Virus record (IMG/VR): IMGVR_UViG_3300046642_000884
Location: 120,966 to 184,965 of that record
Direction: 5' to 3' (one strand)
DNA length: 64,000 nt
Source: a virus
How positions within the stretch are numbered: the first letter of the stretch is position 1; every line of letters begins with the position of its first letter. The position numbers and the translations under genes are program-made. Positions 56,510 to 64,000 of the stretch are shown one piece after another. The notes beneath the pieces are model-generated. The model saw nothing but the letters and a program-made list of their open reading frames with translations, was not told where the DNA came from and made no database searches.

Positions 56510-59031
56510 GGCGTTGTGGTCTTTACCGCATTCTGGACATTGAGCGAACCATTTGCCACTGAATTATGAACAAATCTTCCAAACATAATGGTGCCGCAGG
56601 GATGAATTATCTGATTTAACATCTGTTGGTATTTAGGAAGCATTACAGAGGATATTATCTGATAAGAGAAGTTTTGCCAGAAAACCCCATCAAACAGCTT
56701 CTTTTGATCTGATAAAAATCCACCTTTTTGTGAATAAAAACCTGAGCCTTTTCCTTGGGTCTTGAGAACGGCTGTTCCAAGACCGCCAGTTCCAATACCA
56801 TCTCCCGCCCCAACACTAATAGAATCACCATTTACAAAACCAAAACCCGAATCTACAATCTGTCCTTGTTTTAAGGTATTAGCCCCAGTAGCAAAGGCCG
56901 TGGAGATATTTACATTTCTACCCATCCACGGCGACATAATATCAACATCGACCCCTACAATATTGGCGGTTGAACCTGAGTTGGCGCCAACTATGATTGT
57001 CGTGCTATTTGTTGTTGGTATAAAATCACTAGCATATTTCATTCGTTGGACGAATAAAATACTGCTATTACTTGAGGACTTGATCATTCCTCTGGCGCCT
57101 GTCGCGGCCTGGTTTATTAGTTCGCCAATAGTAAAATGGGCCGTGCTTCCAACAAGCTGAAGAATATCATCGTTAATTTTTTCAGATGATACGTTGGATT
57201 GATCGACAACAACAAACGGTGTTGTGCTAAAGTTATTACCAACCCCCGACAGAAAGATATTTTTTAGCTTACCAACCGTCAAGCTTGTAAACGACATAGT
57301 ACTGGCGATTGTACCATTATTTGCATTGGCCCCAGCATTAGCAGGAAATCCATAAGTGGGATTAATAAGCGGAAGACCAGCATAGTCATTCAGTTTATCA
57401 GTATTAATCGATATAGTTTCTGGATACAACAGAGAATTAGCAATGGATACTGAAAATCCTTGACCAGCACTAGTGAACGAAGATATCTGTCCGTTTGTCA
57501 TGGCTGAAAAAGCATACGAATAAGGCGAAGGAACAAAAGGATTTGCACTAATATTGATTAGGCCCACTCCAATATCAACCCCAGTAATATTAGCAATGGC
57601 CCCCGAGGTTTGGCCGAATACCTGTCCAAGAATAGTTCCAGTTACTGGTTCTGCTTGAAAAAATACTCCTTTAACATTTGATACTTGAAGAAAGTTAGGA
57701 TTAATTCCACTAACAACGCCTGAACCTCCCCCAAAATTCATATCAAGGCCAGGGAGAACTGGTTGGGAAACTCCTTCTCCGACATAAAAAGGACCCACCT
57801 CGTTATTGATTCTAATTGTAACAAAGTTGGTGTTTGCGATAAACGTGCCGGTTGCGGTAGAATTGGTATATCCAGCAACCGAATTCAGGACAGCAGTAGT
57901 AGCATTTGCGGTTGTGAAAAATGTATTATTCATGTTTCCACTATAGATATTGATAATGATCTGGCCTGCCGATGAATTGATCGCGTTGGCCGCTAGAACA
58001 ACAGCAGAACCTACAACAATTCCACCAGCCCAGGTGAAGACATTAGTTCCTGGCGGGAAGCTCCCAGTTCCGCTTTTATAGTTGATTGTTGCTAGCGGTT
58101 GGGTAATAGTTTCTTTCCATTTAAAATAAGATATTTGCTCTAGATTAGCTGAAAATGACTGGAGATTAGCATATTGAATAACAGCATTGGATATATAAAG
58201 ATCAGCATTTGTCTGAAATCCGTAGCCTCCATCAATAAATGTAATGGATACAAGACCAGCTGAATTGGCTACCTGAGTGACCCGCATTAGACCACCTTGG
58301 CCATATAACGAAGAAATAGGAATAATTTCGCCAGGATTATAGTCTTGGCCAGTACCAAAGGTAGGAAATTTAATTTCTGTTAGGCTACCAGTTACCGTCG
58401 GACACAGGTCTATTGCTAATGAACCGTCTGTTGGTTGAATTTTTTCTCCAACCTGAAAATTGCCAGTAATAGCTGAGATATAGGCTACATCCTGAAATCG
58501 TCCATTAGTTTTTCGTCGAACAATAGCATCAACAAACGCTACGGCTTCTGATTGCAGACCAATAATCTCTTTCTGTTCCAACTGTAGATTATTAGTCCAA
58601 TTCATTGTTAGCTCAAGATAGACAGGAGGCGACCATATACCATCCGAGAGCTTGAACAGGTCAGTAGAAGGATAGTAAAAACTTGCTGGTTCGTTAAGAA
58701 CTGCTCGAAATAGCAGTTGAGTAGATCGCTCGGTGCCTTTGGATCGATACAGATTAAGCGCATGTTTAATAAACATTCTAATGTCGCTTTTAGTATCAAA
58801 ATGAATATTCTTTAGGTATTTCTCCTTGAAATATACAATAAACGAATCGAAGGTATTGTCTATATCTTTAATATCATAGATACGACGTGTAAAATAATTG
58901 ATATTGTTTGATTGTTCTAACCAAGTGAAATAGGCTTTTACAAACTCAACAAACTGAGGCTCTTGTTCGCGGTAAACCCCGGGGAACTGATGCGGTAAAA
59001 GCGGGCTGACGTTTGCTACTAACTGCGTCAT
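56506..59031 (-). CDS. Baseplate wedge protein (position of gp7 or gp53), 841 residues
   Basis: N-terminus QFPGVYREQEPQFVEFVKAYFTWLEQSNNINYFTRRIYDIKDIDNTFDSFIVYFKEKYLKNI, then DIRMFIKHALNLYRSKGTERSTQLLFRAVLNEPASFYYPSTDLFKLSDGIW, is a helical domain widely found in cyanophage-like baseplate proteins between gp6 and gp8. The rest is beta-rich with Gly/Asn repeats. T4 gp7 (1032 residues) holds this genomic slot, but the helical domain also resembles gp53-type wedge proteins. I cannot decide between them, so the symbol is left blank. Confidence 0.75.
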   Translation of the reverse strand: MTQLVANVSPLLPHQFPGVYREQEPQFVEFVKAYFTWLEQSNNINYFTRRIYDIKDIDNTFDSFIVYFKEKYLKNIHFDTKSDIRMFIKHALNLYRSKGTERSTQLLFRAVLNEPASFYYPSTDLFKLSDGIWSPPVYLELTMNWTNNLQLEQKEIIGLQSEAVAFVDAIVRRKTNGRFQDVAYISAITGNFQVGEKIQPTDGSLAIDLCPTVTGSLTEIKFPTFGTGQDYNPGEIIPISSLYGQGGLMRVTQVANSAGLVSITFIDGGYGFQTNADLYISNAVIQYANLQSFSANLEQISYFKWKETITQPLATINYKSGTGSFPPGTNVFTWAGGIVVGSAVVLAANAINSSAGQIIINIYSGNMNNTFFTTANATTAVLNSVAGYTNSTATGTFIANTNFVTIRINNEVGPFYVGEGVSQPVLPGLDMNFGGGSGVVSGINPNFLQVSNVKGVFFQAEPVTGTILGQVFGQTSGAIANITGVDIGVGLINISANPFVPSPYSYAFSAMTNGQISSFTSAGQGFSVSIANSLLYPETISINTDKLNDYAGLPLINPTYGFPANAGANANNGTIASTMSFTSLTVGKLKNIFLSGVGNNFSTTPFVVVDQSNVSSEKINDDILQLVGSTAHFTIGELINQAATGARGMIKSSSNSSILFVQRMKYASDFIPTTNSTTIIVGANSGSTANIVGVDVDIMSPWMGRNVNISTAFATGANTLKQGQIVDSGFGFVNGDSISVGAGDGIGTGGLGTAVLKTQGKGSGFYSQKGGFLSDQKKLFDGVFWQNFSYQIISSVMLPKYQQMLNQIIHPCGTIMFGRFVHNSVANGSLNVQNAVKTTTP

Positions 59032-60830
59032 AGACTTAGCATCTCAACAGACAGTTGAGTTTTATCAGGTTCAATGGACAATATAAGGTCTTGTGTAGCC
59101 GATATATCAGTTTCTTGCGGAGTTACTAAAACCAATAGATCATTGCCATCAAAAGAATCTACACTAAAACTAAATAATACCACAAAGCCGCGGTTATAAT
59201 CAATAATTCCAATATCTGTGGTGGTTGTTAAGGTATTACCTTTAAGGCTTACAATTCTTACCAGGCCGTTTCCGTCATCTTCCAGATAAGAAAGCAGTCC
59301 TTTATAGACAAACGAGGTGGATGTAAGCGTCTTCATTAAACCAAAAGAATGGAATGACGGTAACGGAGGAACATTATTGACTAATGGAACCGAAAAGAAG
59401 AACATATAAGTTTGAGGATTAGCGCTGGGTTGAATTTTTTGGTAAAGTTGGATTGATGTTTCGTTAGATACTATAGAAGGGTCCGAATTATTCAAGGCTT
59501 GAGAAAATTGTGAGAAATAAAATGTTATCGCAAAATCATCTAAGAACTGGCTATTGAATTTAGTAATAGCATCAGTAACAATAGCTCGGATGGTAGCTTC
59601 TGATTCCAACGACACATTAACATTATATTTGATTAACGAGGTGACCTTTAAATAGAGATGTTGAGCTGCTGTAAATATTGGTTGAATTGAGAGCGGATTA
59701 CGTCCTTTAATAAATGCACTATATTGCTGGCCCTTTGATTGAGGTAAACCAGCAACTCCAGCAATATCTACGGCAATAACTACCTTACCAAATTGGGGAG
59801 GATTTAATGTTTCTCCTCCATAGGCATTAACTGCATTCAGTTCTGGAAACTTATTTTTTAATAACACCTCATAATCAGAAGGAACAATCGCTCGTTCTTG
59901 CACCTGAAACCAACGAGGCGCATAGAAACGAGTAGTTTCAATATCCTCAGCATCTACCCCTCCCGCAGCTATTGAGTTGGTTACTATTGTTACTGACGAT
60001 GTTATTTCATTCACCCCAGTTGGGTCAAAGTTGATATTGAAGGCCGATGATCCATCGGCTTGTGCTCCCGATGTTACTCGATAATCGAGAATGACCAACG
60101 AACCATTCAGGGGTTGATTTCCAATGATTCCATCTCCAAATATAATTTCATAGTTACCATTAGCGGTAGCACACTGAAGAAAGTATACTTGTGACGTCCC
60201 ATCAAGGTCAAGCAACGAGGTAGCGAGATTATAGTTTTGACCAATGAGTGAATTATTTCCAAAGACATTGACCACTATTGACGAGGTATCAACATTAGCA
60301 TTGGTTATTGCGAAGGATGGGAGCCTGTTGGTGGCCTGATTGAAGACATAAGAATCCTTTACATATACTCCCTCATAGATATTAGTTGTGAACGAGAACT
60401 GAGTGTTAGGTGAGGCAACTATAATAGGTTCAGCTAATGAGAATGTAAAGTTCTGGTTCTTAACGTGCGCCGAAAATGTTGATCCTTTTGGAATGATATA
60501 GGGTTGTGATGCTCCAGTTGCGCTGAAGCTTACTGTAACATTAGCCACCGCTGATACAGATGACCTGGGCGTATAGCCGAGTTCCTTGGCGTGCGATTTA
60601 ACGTCAGAAAATAGCTGAGCGCTATCTATAAATCCCTCAGAAATAGCCATATTCAAAAGAAATGCATTTCTGAACGAATTGATTCCAAGGATATCCATCA
60701 GGACATTGATATCATCGCCTGCGAAATTATAACCTTTGAATCTAGCCTGTCCCTGCAGATAGTTTAAAAACGAGTTTTTATTAGTGTCGGGGTCCAAGTT
60801 TACAAGATCAATGACCGCGTTGTTTGCCAT
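59028..60830 (-). CDS. gp6: gp6 baseplate wedge protein
   Basis: A 600-residue protein (T4: 660) of the gp6/J-like baseplate family that forms the wedge ring and locks the baseplate. The N-terminus NLDPDTNKNSFLNYLQGQARFKGYNFAGDDINVLMDILGINSFRNAFLLNMAISEGFIDSAQLFSDVKSHAKELGYTPRSS is diagnostic. Later TRFYAPRWFQVQERAIVPSDYEVLLKNKFPELNAVNAYGGETLNPPQFGKV is the J-like core. It is followed by overlap with the 841-residue gene and preceded by gp25. Confidence 0.95.
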   Translation of the reverse strand: MANNAVIDLVNLDPDTNKNSFLNYLQGQARFKGYNFAGDDINVLMDILGINSFRNAFLLNMAISEGFIDSAQLFSDVKSHAKELGYTPRSSVSAVANVTVSFSATGASQPYIIPKGSTFSAHVKNQNFTFSLAEPIIVASPNTQFSFTTNIYEGVYVKDSYVFNQATNRLPSFAITNANVDTSSIVVNVFGNNSLIGQNYNLATSLLDLDGTSQVYFLQCATANGNYEIIFGDGIIGNQPLNGSLVILDYRVTSGAQADGSSAFNINFDPTGVNEITSSVTIVTNSIAAGGVDAEDIETTRFYAPRWFQVQERAIVPSDYEVLLKNKFPELNAVNAYGGETLNPPQFGKVVIAVDIAGVAGLPQSKGQQYSAFIKGRNPLSIQPIFTAAQHLYLKVTSLIKYNVNVSLESEATIRAIVTDAITKFNSQFLDDFAITFYFSQFSQALNNSDPSIVSNETSIQLYQKIQPSANPQTYMFFFSVPLVNNVPPLPSFHSFGLMKTLTSTSFVYKGLLSYLEDDGNGLVRIVSLKGNTLTTTTDIGIIDYNRGFVVLFSFSVDSFDGNDLLVLVTPQETDISATQDLILSIEPDKTQLSVEMLSL

Positions 60831-60836
60831 GTGCTA

Positions 60837-61265
60837 TTATCCTCGAACCTTGACTACAATTGTCGGAACAGAAAATAACTGTTGCGGCAGTGCAGCGATA
60901 TTGAATGTGACGTCTACATTAAAAAAATTATCATTTGGAAATGCTTGGACTGCTACTGTTGGGTTCTGAGCGCGAGGTTCATAGTTCTGAATAGTATTCA
61001 GAATATTATTTTTGATTCGATCCGCAGTAAAATCATCAGCAAACTCAAACAGCCCCCGTGGAATAGGTGAACCAATATCAGGACGATAATATCGCTCGGT
61101 GGGATAAGTAAAGACCAGGTTATAAATGGATCGAGCTACAGCCTGTTCATTAATGAGGGTCTTTAGCTCTCCAGTCACTGGTAATAGCATAAAATTAGGA
61201 GCTATTGTTCGATAGACTATCCTAGTTTTTGCGGTTCTGGTTATTTGTCCAACGCGAGAAGGCAT
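60837..61265 (-). CDS. gp25: gp25 baseplate wedge protein
   Basis: A 142-residue gp25-family protein (T4: 132) linking baseplate wedge to sheath. The conserved lysozyme-like signature (EQAVARSIYNLVFTYPTERYYRPDIGSPIPRGLFEFADDFTADRIKNNILNTIQNYEPRA, then V.A.P..N.F.VD..FNI) contains the typical ...T..GERP...G...LFE....T...I...I..YEPR order. The ATG at 61265, MPSRVGQIT, is preferred to a longer form starting 17 codons earlier inside the upstream gene. No Shine-Dalgarno is apparent. Confidence 0.93.
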   Translation of the reverse strand: MPSRVGQITRTAKTRIVYRTIAPNFMLLPVTGELKTLINEQAVARSIYNLVFTYPTERYYRPDIGSPIPRGLFEFADDFTADRIKNNILNTIQNYEPRAQNPTVAVQAFPNDNFFNVDVTFNIAALPQQLFSVPTIVVKVRG

Positions 61266-61269
61266 AGGA

Positions 61270-61277
61270 TATTTATA
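61270..61277 (-). promoter_or_regulatory. T4-type late promoter (TATAAATA) just before gene 25
   Basis: An exact TATAAATA that includes the stop codon of the upstream gene, four bases before the gp25 ATG. Initiation at the A of ATG would give a leaderless message. Confidence 0.6.
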
Positions 61278-61851
61278 TAAGACAAGGAATGCGATAGGCC
61301 TGTCCCAATGAATCATAGATAACGATAGTGTTGGTGGGGACTAGGCCACTATTTGCCACCGCAGCATTATCCAGCGTAACCTTCCCAACAACTTGGGCAG
61401 CACTATTGACGTTTAATTGATTCTGATTTAAACTATAAGCATGGCTTGCATTATTAGCAGTTAAAGTCGCGACATTAGCCGAAAGGCCGGCTGTTGTTTG
61501 ATAACCAACTGCAGCTACCCCTCCTAGATTGGTTGAGTTGTTTGCGGTTGCAGCAATATTATCAGTAAGCATAACTTGGGGAGGATCAATGAAGTCGATA
61601 TGAGCTGTAGTTCCCGCTGAATTTCTTATTACCAGTGTTCTTACCACCACTCCCGCAGCATAAACCGTTTGACCAGATTCCCATTGGCTATCATCGATGA
61701 CGGATTGTGCGGTATAGTTATATATTGTATTATCAACAGCGCCAGCGTCGCTGGGTATCAAATATGGATCAACTGCACTACCTACAACAAAATCAACAAC
61801 ACCATTCGATACTGCGTTAAACATACAGGTTGTAGTTAAATAAAGGGTCAT
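61273..61851 (-). CDS. Fibre-module protein in the baseplate operon, 192 residues
   Basis: Residues 1-110 carry CMFNAVSNGVVDFVVGSAVDPYLIPSDAG..DNTIYNYTAQSV-DDSQWESGQTVYAAGVVVRTLVIRNSAGTTAHIDFIDPPQVM, the same module as the 120-residue gene at 28998. Residues 112-150 carry the fibre unit NNSTNLGGVAAVGYQTTAGL and SANVATLTANNASHAYSLNQNQ found in the two fibre genes. It is coupled to the spike gene upstream and gp25 downstream. It may be a hub-associated or fibre-linked part. This is a mosaic made from modules of three other genes in the window. Confidence 0.75.
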   Translation of the reverse strand: MTLYLTTTCMFNAVSNGVVDFVVGSAVDPYLIPSDAGAVDNTIYNYTAQSVIDDSQWESGQTVYAAGVVVRTLVIRNSAGTTAHIDFIDPPQVMLTDNIAATANNSTNLGGVAAVGYQTTAGLSANVATLTANNASHAYSLNQNQLNVNSAAQVVGKVTLDNAAVANSGLVPTNTIVIYDSLGQAYRIPCLI

Positions 61852-62780
61852 GATACTGATCCATGAGATAATGTTGCAGCGGCTGGGGCCGTAGTATCAG
61901 GCGCTTGGTCTGGAGATGGAATGTCGCCAACATTCAACGCCAACAAATATTTAGGAGTTCCAATATTCTTTTTAGCATGAATCTCTTTACCAACCTTAAG
62001 AACTCCAGTTATTATCACGTCTCCGTCCAGATGAATTTTATCACACTTGATTACAACATGATCGCCCTTTGCGTGGATTGAAACATTATTCTCAGCCTGA
62101 GTGTTATGATCAGTGCCTGCCTGTTGATTAATAGTATTAGAAGCAGTATCAAGCCATAGATCGCCCTTTCCAGAGGCTCGATGATAGATACGTTTGGGGG
62201 TCATAGTCAAAGCATTATCGTGTATTGAGGAAGCTCCAGGACCGACTGAAATACTGTGTGATGATTTTTCCCCAACCAGGCGGGTCTTCATCTTACCATT
62301 AACTTCATGCACTTGATTGCCTTTGACAACCGAAACTGAATGACCGGCTACATACATATGATGGGAGCCAGCAGTATGATGATAAGTATCTCCTGTACGG
62401 TTTTCACGATGATGGCCACGTGCTGAATAATCGTGCATTCCGCCGTGTGCCTCAGCCATTCCGCCTCCTCCAGTAAAATCCCATCTCTTACCAGCAACGG
62501 TATGAACATTTCCACCTCGATGATGAACTACATGCTCGCCTGATGGATATTCTCTTGATTCTACTCCACAATAAGGATCGACTGATATACGACGGCCATC
62601 AGGTTCACAGTAAGTTTGCATCCACGGATTAATCTTACCTTCTCCATGATAAAACTTATCATCCTGGGCCCACGGTTTTTGTCCTTGATTTGGATGGCCG
62701 TGATACTTAGGTTCTTTTCCTTGTTGGGGGGTCAGAGTATCGTATGGAGGAAACTTTGTATTCTTGATATATTCAGGCAT
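61848..62780 (-). CDS. Baseplate central spike protein (gp5 C-terminal-like beta-helix), 310 residues
   Basis: The N-terminal 120 residues are His- and Gly-rich (YHGHPNQGQKPWAQDDKFYHGEGK; HHRGGNVHTVAGKRWDFTGGGGMAEAHGGMHDYSARGHH). The rest shows short beta-helix repeats (KGNQVHEVNGKMKTRLVGEKSSHSISVGPGASS; NVSIHAKGDHVVIKCDKIHLDGDVIITGVLKVGKEIHAKKNI), the membrane-puncturing spike pattern of gp5 and VgrG proteins. HLDGDV..TG.L.V...I.A...I is a typical end. A separate gene for the spike next to an OB-fold gp5 is common in cyanophages. Confidence 0.82.
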   Translation of the reverse strand: MPEYIKNTKFPPYDTLTPQQGKEPKYHGHPNQGQKPWAQDDKFYHGEGKINPWMQTYCEPDGRRISVDPYCGVESREYPSGEHVVHHRGGNVHTVAGKRWDFTGGGGMAEAHGGMHDYSARGHHRENRTGDTYHHTAGSHHMYVAGHSVSVVKGNQVHEVNGKMKTRLVGEKSSHSISVGPGASSIHDNALTMTPKRIYHRASGKGDLWLDTASNTINQQAGTDHNTQAENNVSIHAKGDHVVIKCDKIHLDGDVIITGVLKVGKEIHAKKNIGTPKYLLALNVGDIPSPDQAPDTTAPAAATLSHGSVS

Positions 62781-63907
62781 TATATTACACTCACTAGTCC
62801 TAGTGTTTGGGTATTTGCAGTATTTGATAGAAATTCAGTAGGACCAATAGCTCCCACGGTCATTACCTGATTATTAGTTATACCAGCCATCGTTTCTACA
62901 TTTTGTCGGTCTCCGTTCTGTAATGCGAAGGCTCCTAATGCAACCCACATTGCCCAAATATCATGGGTACATCCTGGAAATCCTACATCAGCCGTAGAAC
63001 TAGGAGATAAGCCGAGATTAAGATTATTAGATTGGTTATTGGATTGATTGTTAGATTGATTATTGGATTGTTGTTGTTGGCTACTTCCACCACCTCCTCC
63101 TCCGCCTCCGCCACCAGATATACCAGATTGTAGTAAGCTTTTAATAGTTTCAATTTGGCCCTTCATCGATTGGTCGTAATGACCACGGAAGTCAGAAGCA
63201 TTAGCCTCTTGACGAAGCCGTGAAAGTACCTGAAGCGGATGATCATTTCGAGGAGCTTCTGCCTCAAAGGTCTTATCTTCTTTTCTAATAATATCGGTGA
63301 TTGGCGAACCAACCGCATCCGACTCAGTAATAGATTGTCCATTTGACCATAACTTATGAGCCGGCTGTCCCATCTTGGGGTAGGACTGAATATGTTTTTC
63401 GGTATGTTTTCGTTTATCGGGAGTGTCCCATACCTCGTGTTTGGCCGGCATAGGATTATTGATATTGGGTTGACCATCTGCTGCATAGGTAGTAGTCTTC
63501 ACCGGAGGTATAGCTGATTGTGGGTCTCCAGTATTATAATGCGAATTAAAATAATAATTAGATGACGAGGTAATCTGTGATTGTGAACCTTGATCGTCTA
63601 CTCGTGAACCAGGATGACCTTGTGGAGTCCATTGACGATCGTTTACCGGACCAGAAGGTTGACAGAGAATAACATCTCCGCATTTATAAGAATGGGGGGT
63701 TTGGAAATTACCGCCTTGTTTGGAATCCGTTTGTGAGTTGGTCGAAACATTCATCTTCATCCACGGATATTTTGATGGATCGGCATTTTTAAGAGAGAAT
63801 GGTGATATTTGAACGCGATGCTGCACCAACGGGTCTTCAAGAGAACGAACAACCGCGTGTTCTAAATCTTCTTCATAATTAAATGATCTGCCTGGAGGAT
63901 GTATCAT
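62780..63907 (-). CDS. gp5: gp5-like baseplate hub protein without lysozyme, 375 residues
   Basis: The first 130 residues look like the gp5 N-terminal OB domain (EDLEHAVVRSLEDPLVQHRVQISPFSLKNADPSKYPWMKMNVS, HSYKCGDVILCQPSGPVNDRQWTPQG). A Pro-, Ser- and Gln-rich middle and a GxxG hub helix (LQVLSRLRQEANASDFRGHYDQSMKGQIETIKSLLQSG) follow. A poly-Gly run near residue 265 and a SNNQ repeat near 281-293 form a flexible linker to a short globular end. The T4 lysozyme domain is absent. It is first in the baseplate operon. Confidence 0.75.
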   Translation of the reverse strand: MIHPPGRSFNYEEDLEHAVVRSLEDPLVQHRVQISPFSLKNADPSKYPWMKMNVSTNSQTDSKQGGNFQTPHSYKCGDVILCQPSGPVNDRQWTPQGHPGSRVDDQGSQSQITSSSNYYFNSHYNTGDPQSAIPPVKTTTYAADGQPNINNPMPAKHEVWDTPDKRKHTEKHIQSYPKMGQPAHKLWSNGQSITESDAVGSPITDIIRKEDKTFEAEAPRNDHPLQVLSRLRQEANASDFRGHYDQSMKGQIETIKSLLQSGISGGGGGGGGGGSSQQQQSNNQSNNQSNNQSNNLNLGLSPSSTADVGFPGCTHDIWAMWVALGAFALQNGDRQNVETMAGITNNQVMTVGAIGPTEFLSNTANTQTLGLVSVI

Positions 63908-63922
63908 AGGTGTCCTTTAGAT

Positions 63923-63930
63923 TATTTAGC
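63923..63930 (-). promoter_or_regulatory. Late-promoter variant GCTAAATA before the baseplate operon
   Basis: GCTAAATA followed by TCTAAAGGACACCTATG. It is the same octamer as before gene 16. An AAAGGA ribosome site sits between the box and the ATG at 63907. Confidence 0.5.
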
Positions 63931-63953
63931 AGTCTTTTATAACTTTGCGCCTT

Positions 63954-64000
63954 TTAGACATTGAAAGGTGCTGGTGGCTTGGCGTTCTCGTTCATCAGTG
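63954..64000 (-). CDS. 3' end of a gene cut by the window edge
   Basis: The frame reads ...LMNENAKPPAPFNV and then stops at 63954-63956, 47 bases upstream of the gp5-like ATG. Its downstream gap holds only the GCTAAATA promoter. It is probably another hub gene. Fifteen codons are too few to name it. Confidence 0.4.
   Translation of the reverse strand, partial: LMNENAKPPAPFNV

Noticed and set aside
1-64000. tRNA genes
   Set aside because: I looked for cloverleaf-like segments in the few intergenic gaps, all of them short, and saw none. A tRNAscan run would be needed to exclude them fully.

Overview
The window is a 64 kb piece of a T4-superfamily myovirus (Straboviridae or cyanophage-like Caudoviricetes) genome. 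No cellular genes, rRNA or tRNA were seen. Almost all genes lie on the minus strand in tightly packed, translationally coupled operons with many ATGA or TAATG stop/start overlaps. Core T4 homologues can be read directly: gp46/gp47 recombination nuclease, gp55 late sigma factor, UvsW, UvsY, gp23, gp22, gp21, gp20, gp19, gp18, gp17, gp16, gp15, gp14, gp13, gp8-like, gp6, gp25 and gp5-like. The host cannot be fixed. The mix of cyanophage-like structural genes with an LpxH-like phosphoesterase and TPR-glycosyltransferases suggests a Gram-negative host, possibly an alphaproteobacterium. That is an inference.

Layout. 1-7.3 kb (minus): recombination and late-transcription genes (46, 47, 55, uvsW, uvsY), several small unknown genes, and two relics of homing endonucleases. 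7.4-8.3 kb (plus): a three-gene early-type operon behind a consensus sigma70 promoter. 8.3-11.4 kb (minus): an envelope or sugar module with one LpxH-like phosphoesterase and three glycosyltransferases. 11.4-29.4 kb (minus): the head, packaging, tail-tube and neck module in the order 13-14-15-16-17-18-19-20-x-67-x-x-x-21-22-23. It is interrupted by a papain-like protease and two homing endonucleases. 29.4-40.6 kb (minus): accessory virion genes, dominated by a 2439-residue protein. That protein has a Gly-rich head, a LamG-like domain in the middle and many tandem 18-residue repeats. A methyltransferase and a second TPR-glycosyltransferase follow. 40.7-44.5 kb (plus): an Asn-rich repetitive fibre gene and a Gly-rich adhesin gene. 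These converge on a related fibre gene in the opposite orientation (44.5-46.1 kb, minus). 46.1-64 kb (minus): the baseplate operon, reading gp5-like, spike, a fibre-module gene, gp25, gp6, a wedge protein, gp8-like, a DUF4815 protein and other large structural proteins.

Regulation is visible. Late units are preceded by the T4-type late -10 element TATAAATA, or by variants [TG]CTAAATA, GATAAATA and AATAAATA, which fits the presence of gp55. Non-late units carry TTGACA, a 17 bp spacer and a TATATT-like -10. Their first ATG lies about where transcription should start, so leaderless mRNAs are predicted. One late promoter (37653-37660) abuts a terminator-like hairpin and would start transcription inside its 5' arm. 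This resembles the switch known for T4 genes e, soc, 49 and I-TevI.

The least explained items are the giant 18-residue-repeat protein (one acidic residue in about 750), the leaderless promoter class, the inverted fibre cassettes and the papain-like protease in the packaging operon.
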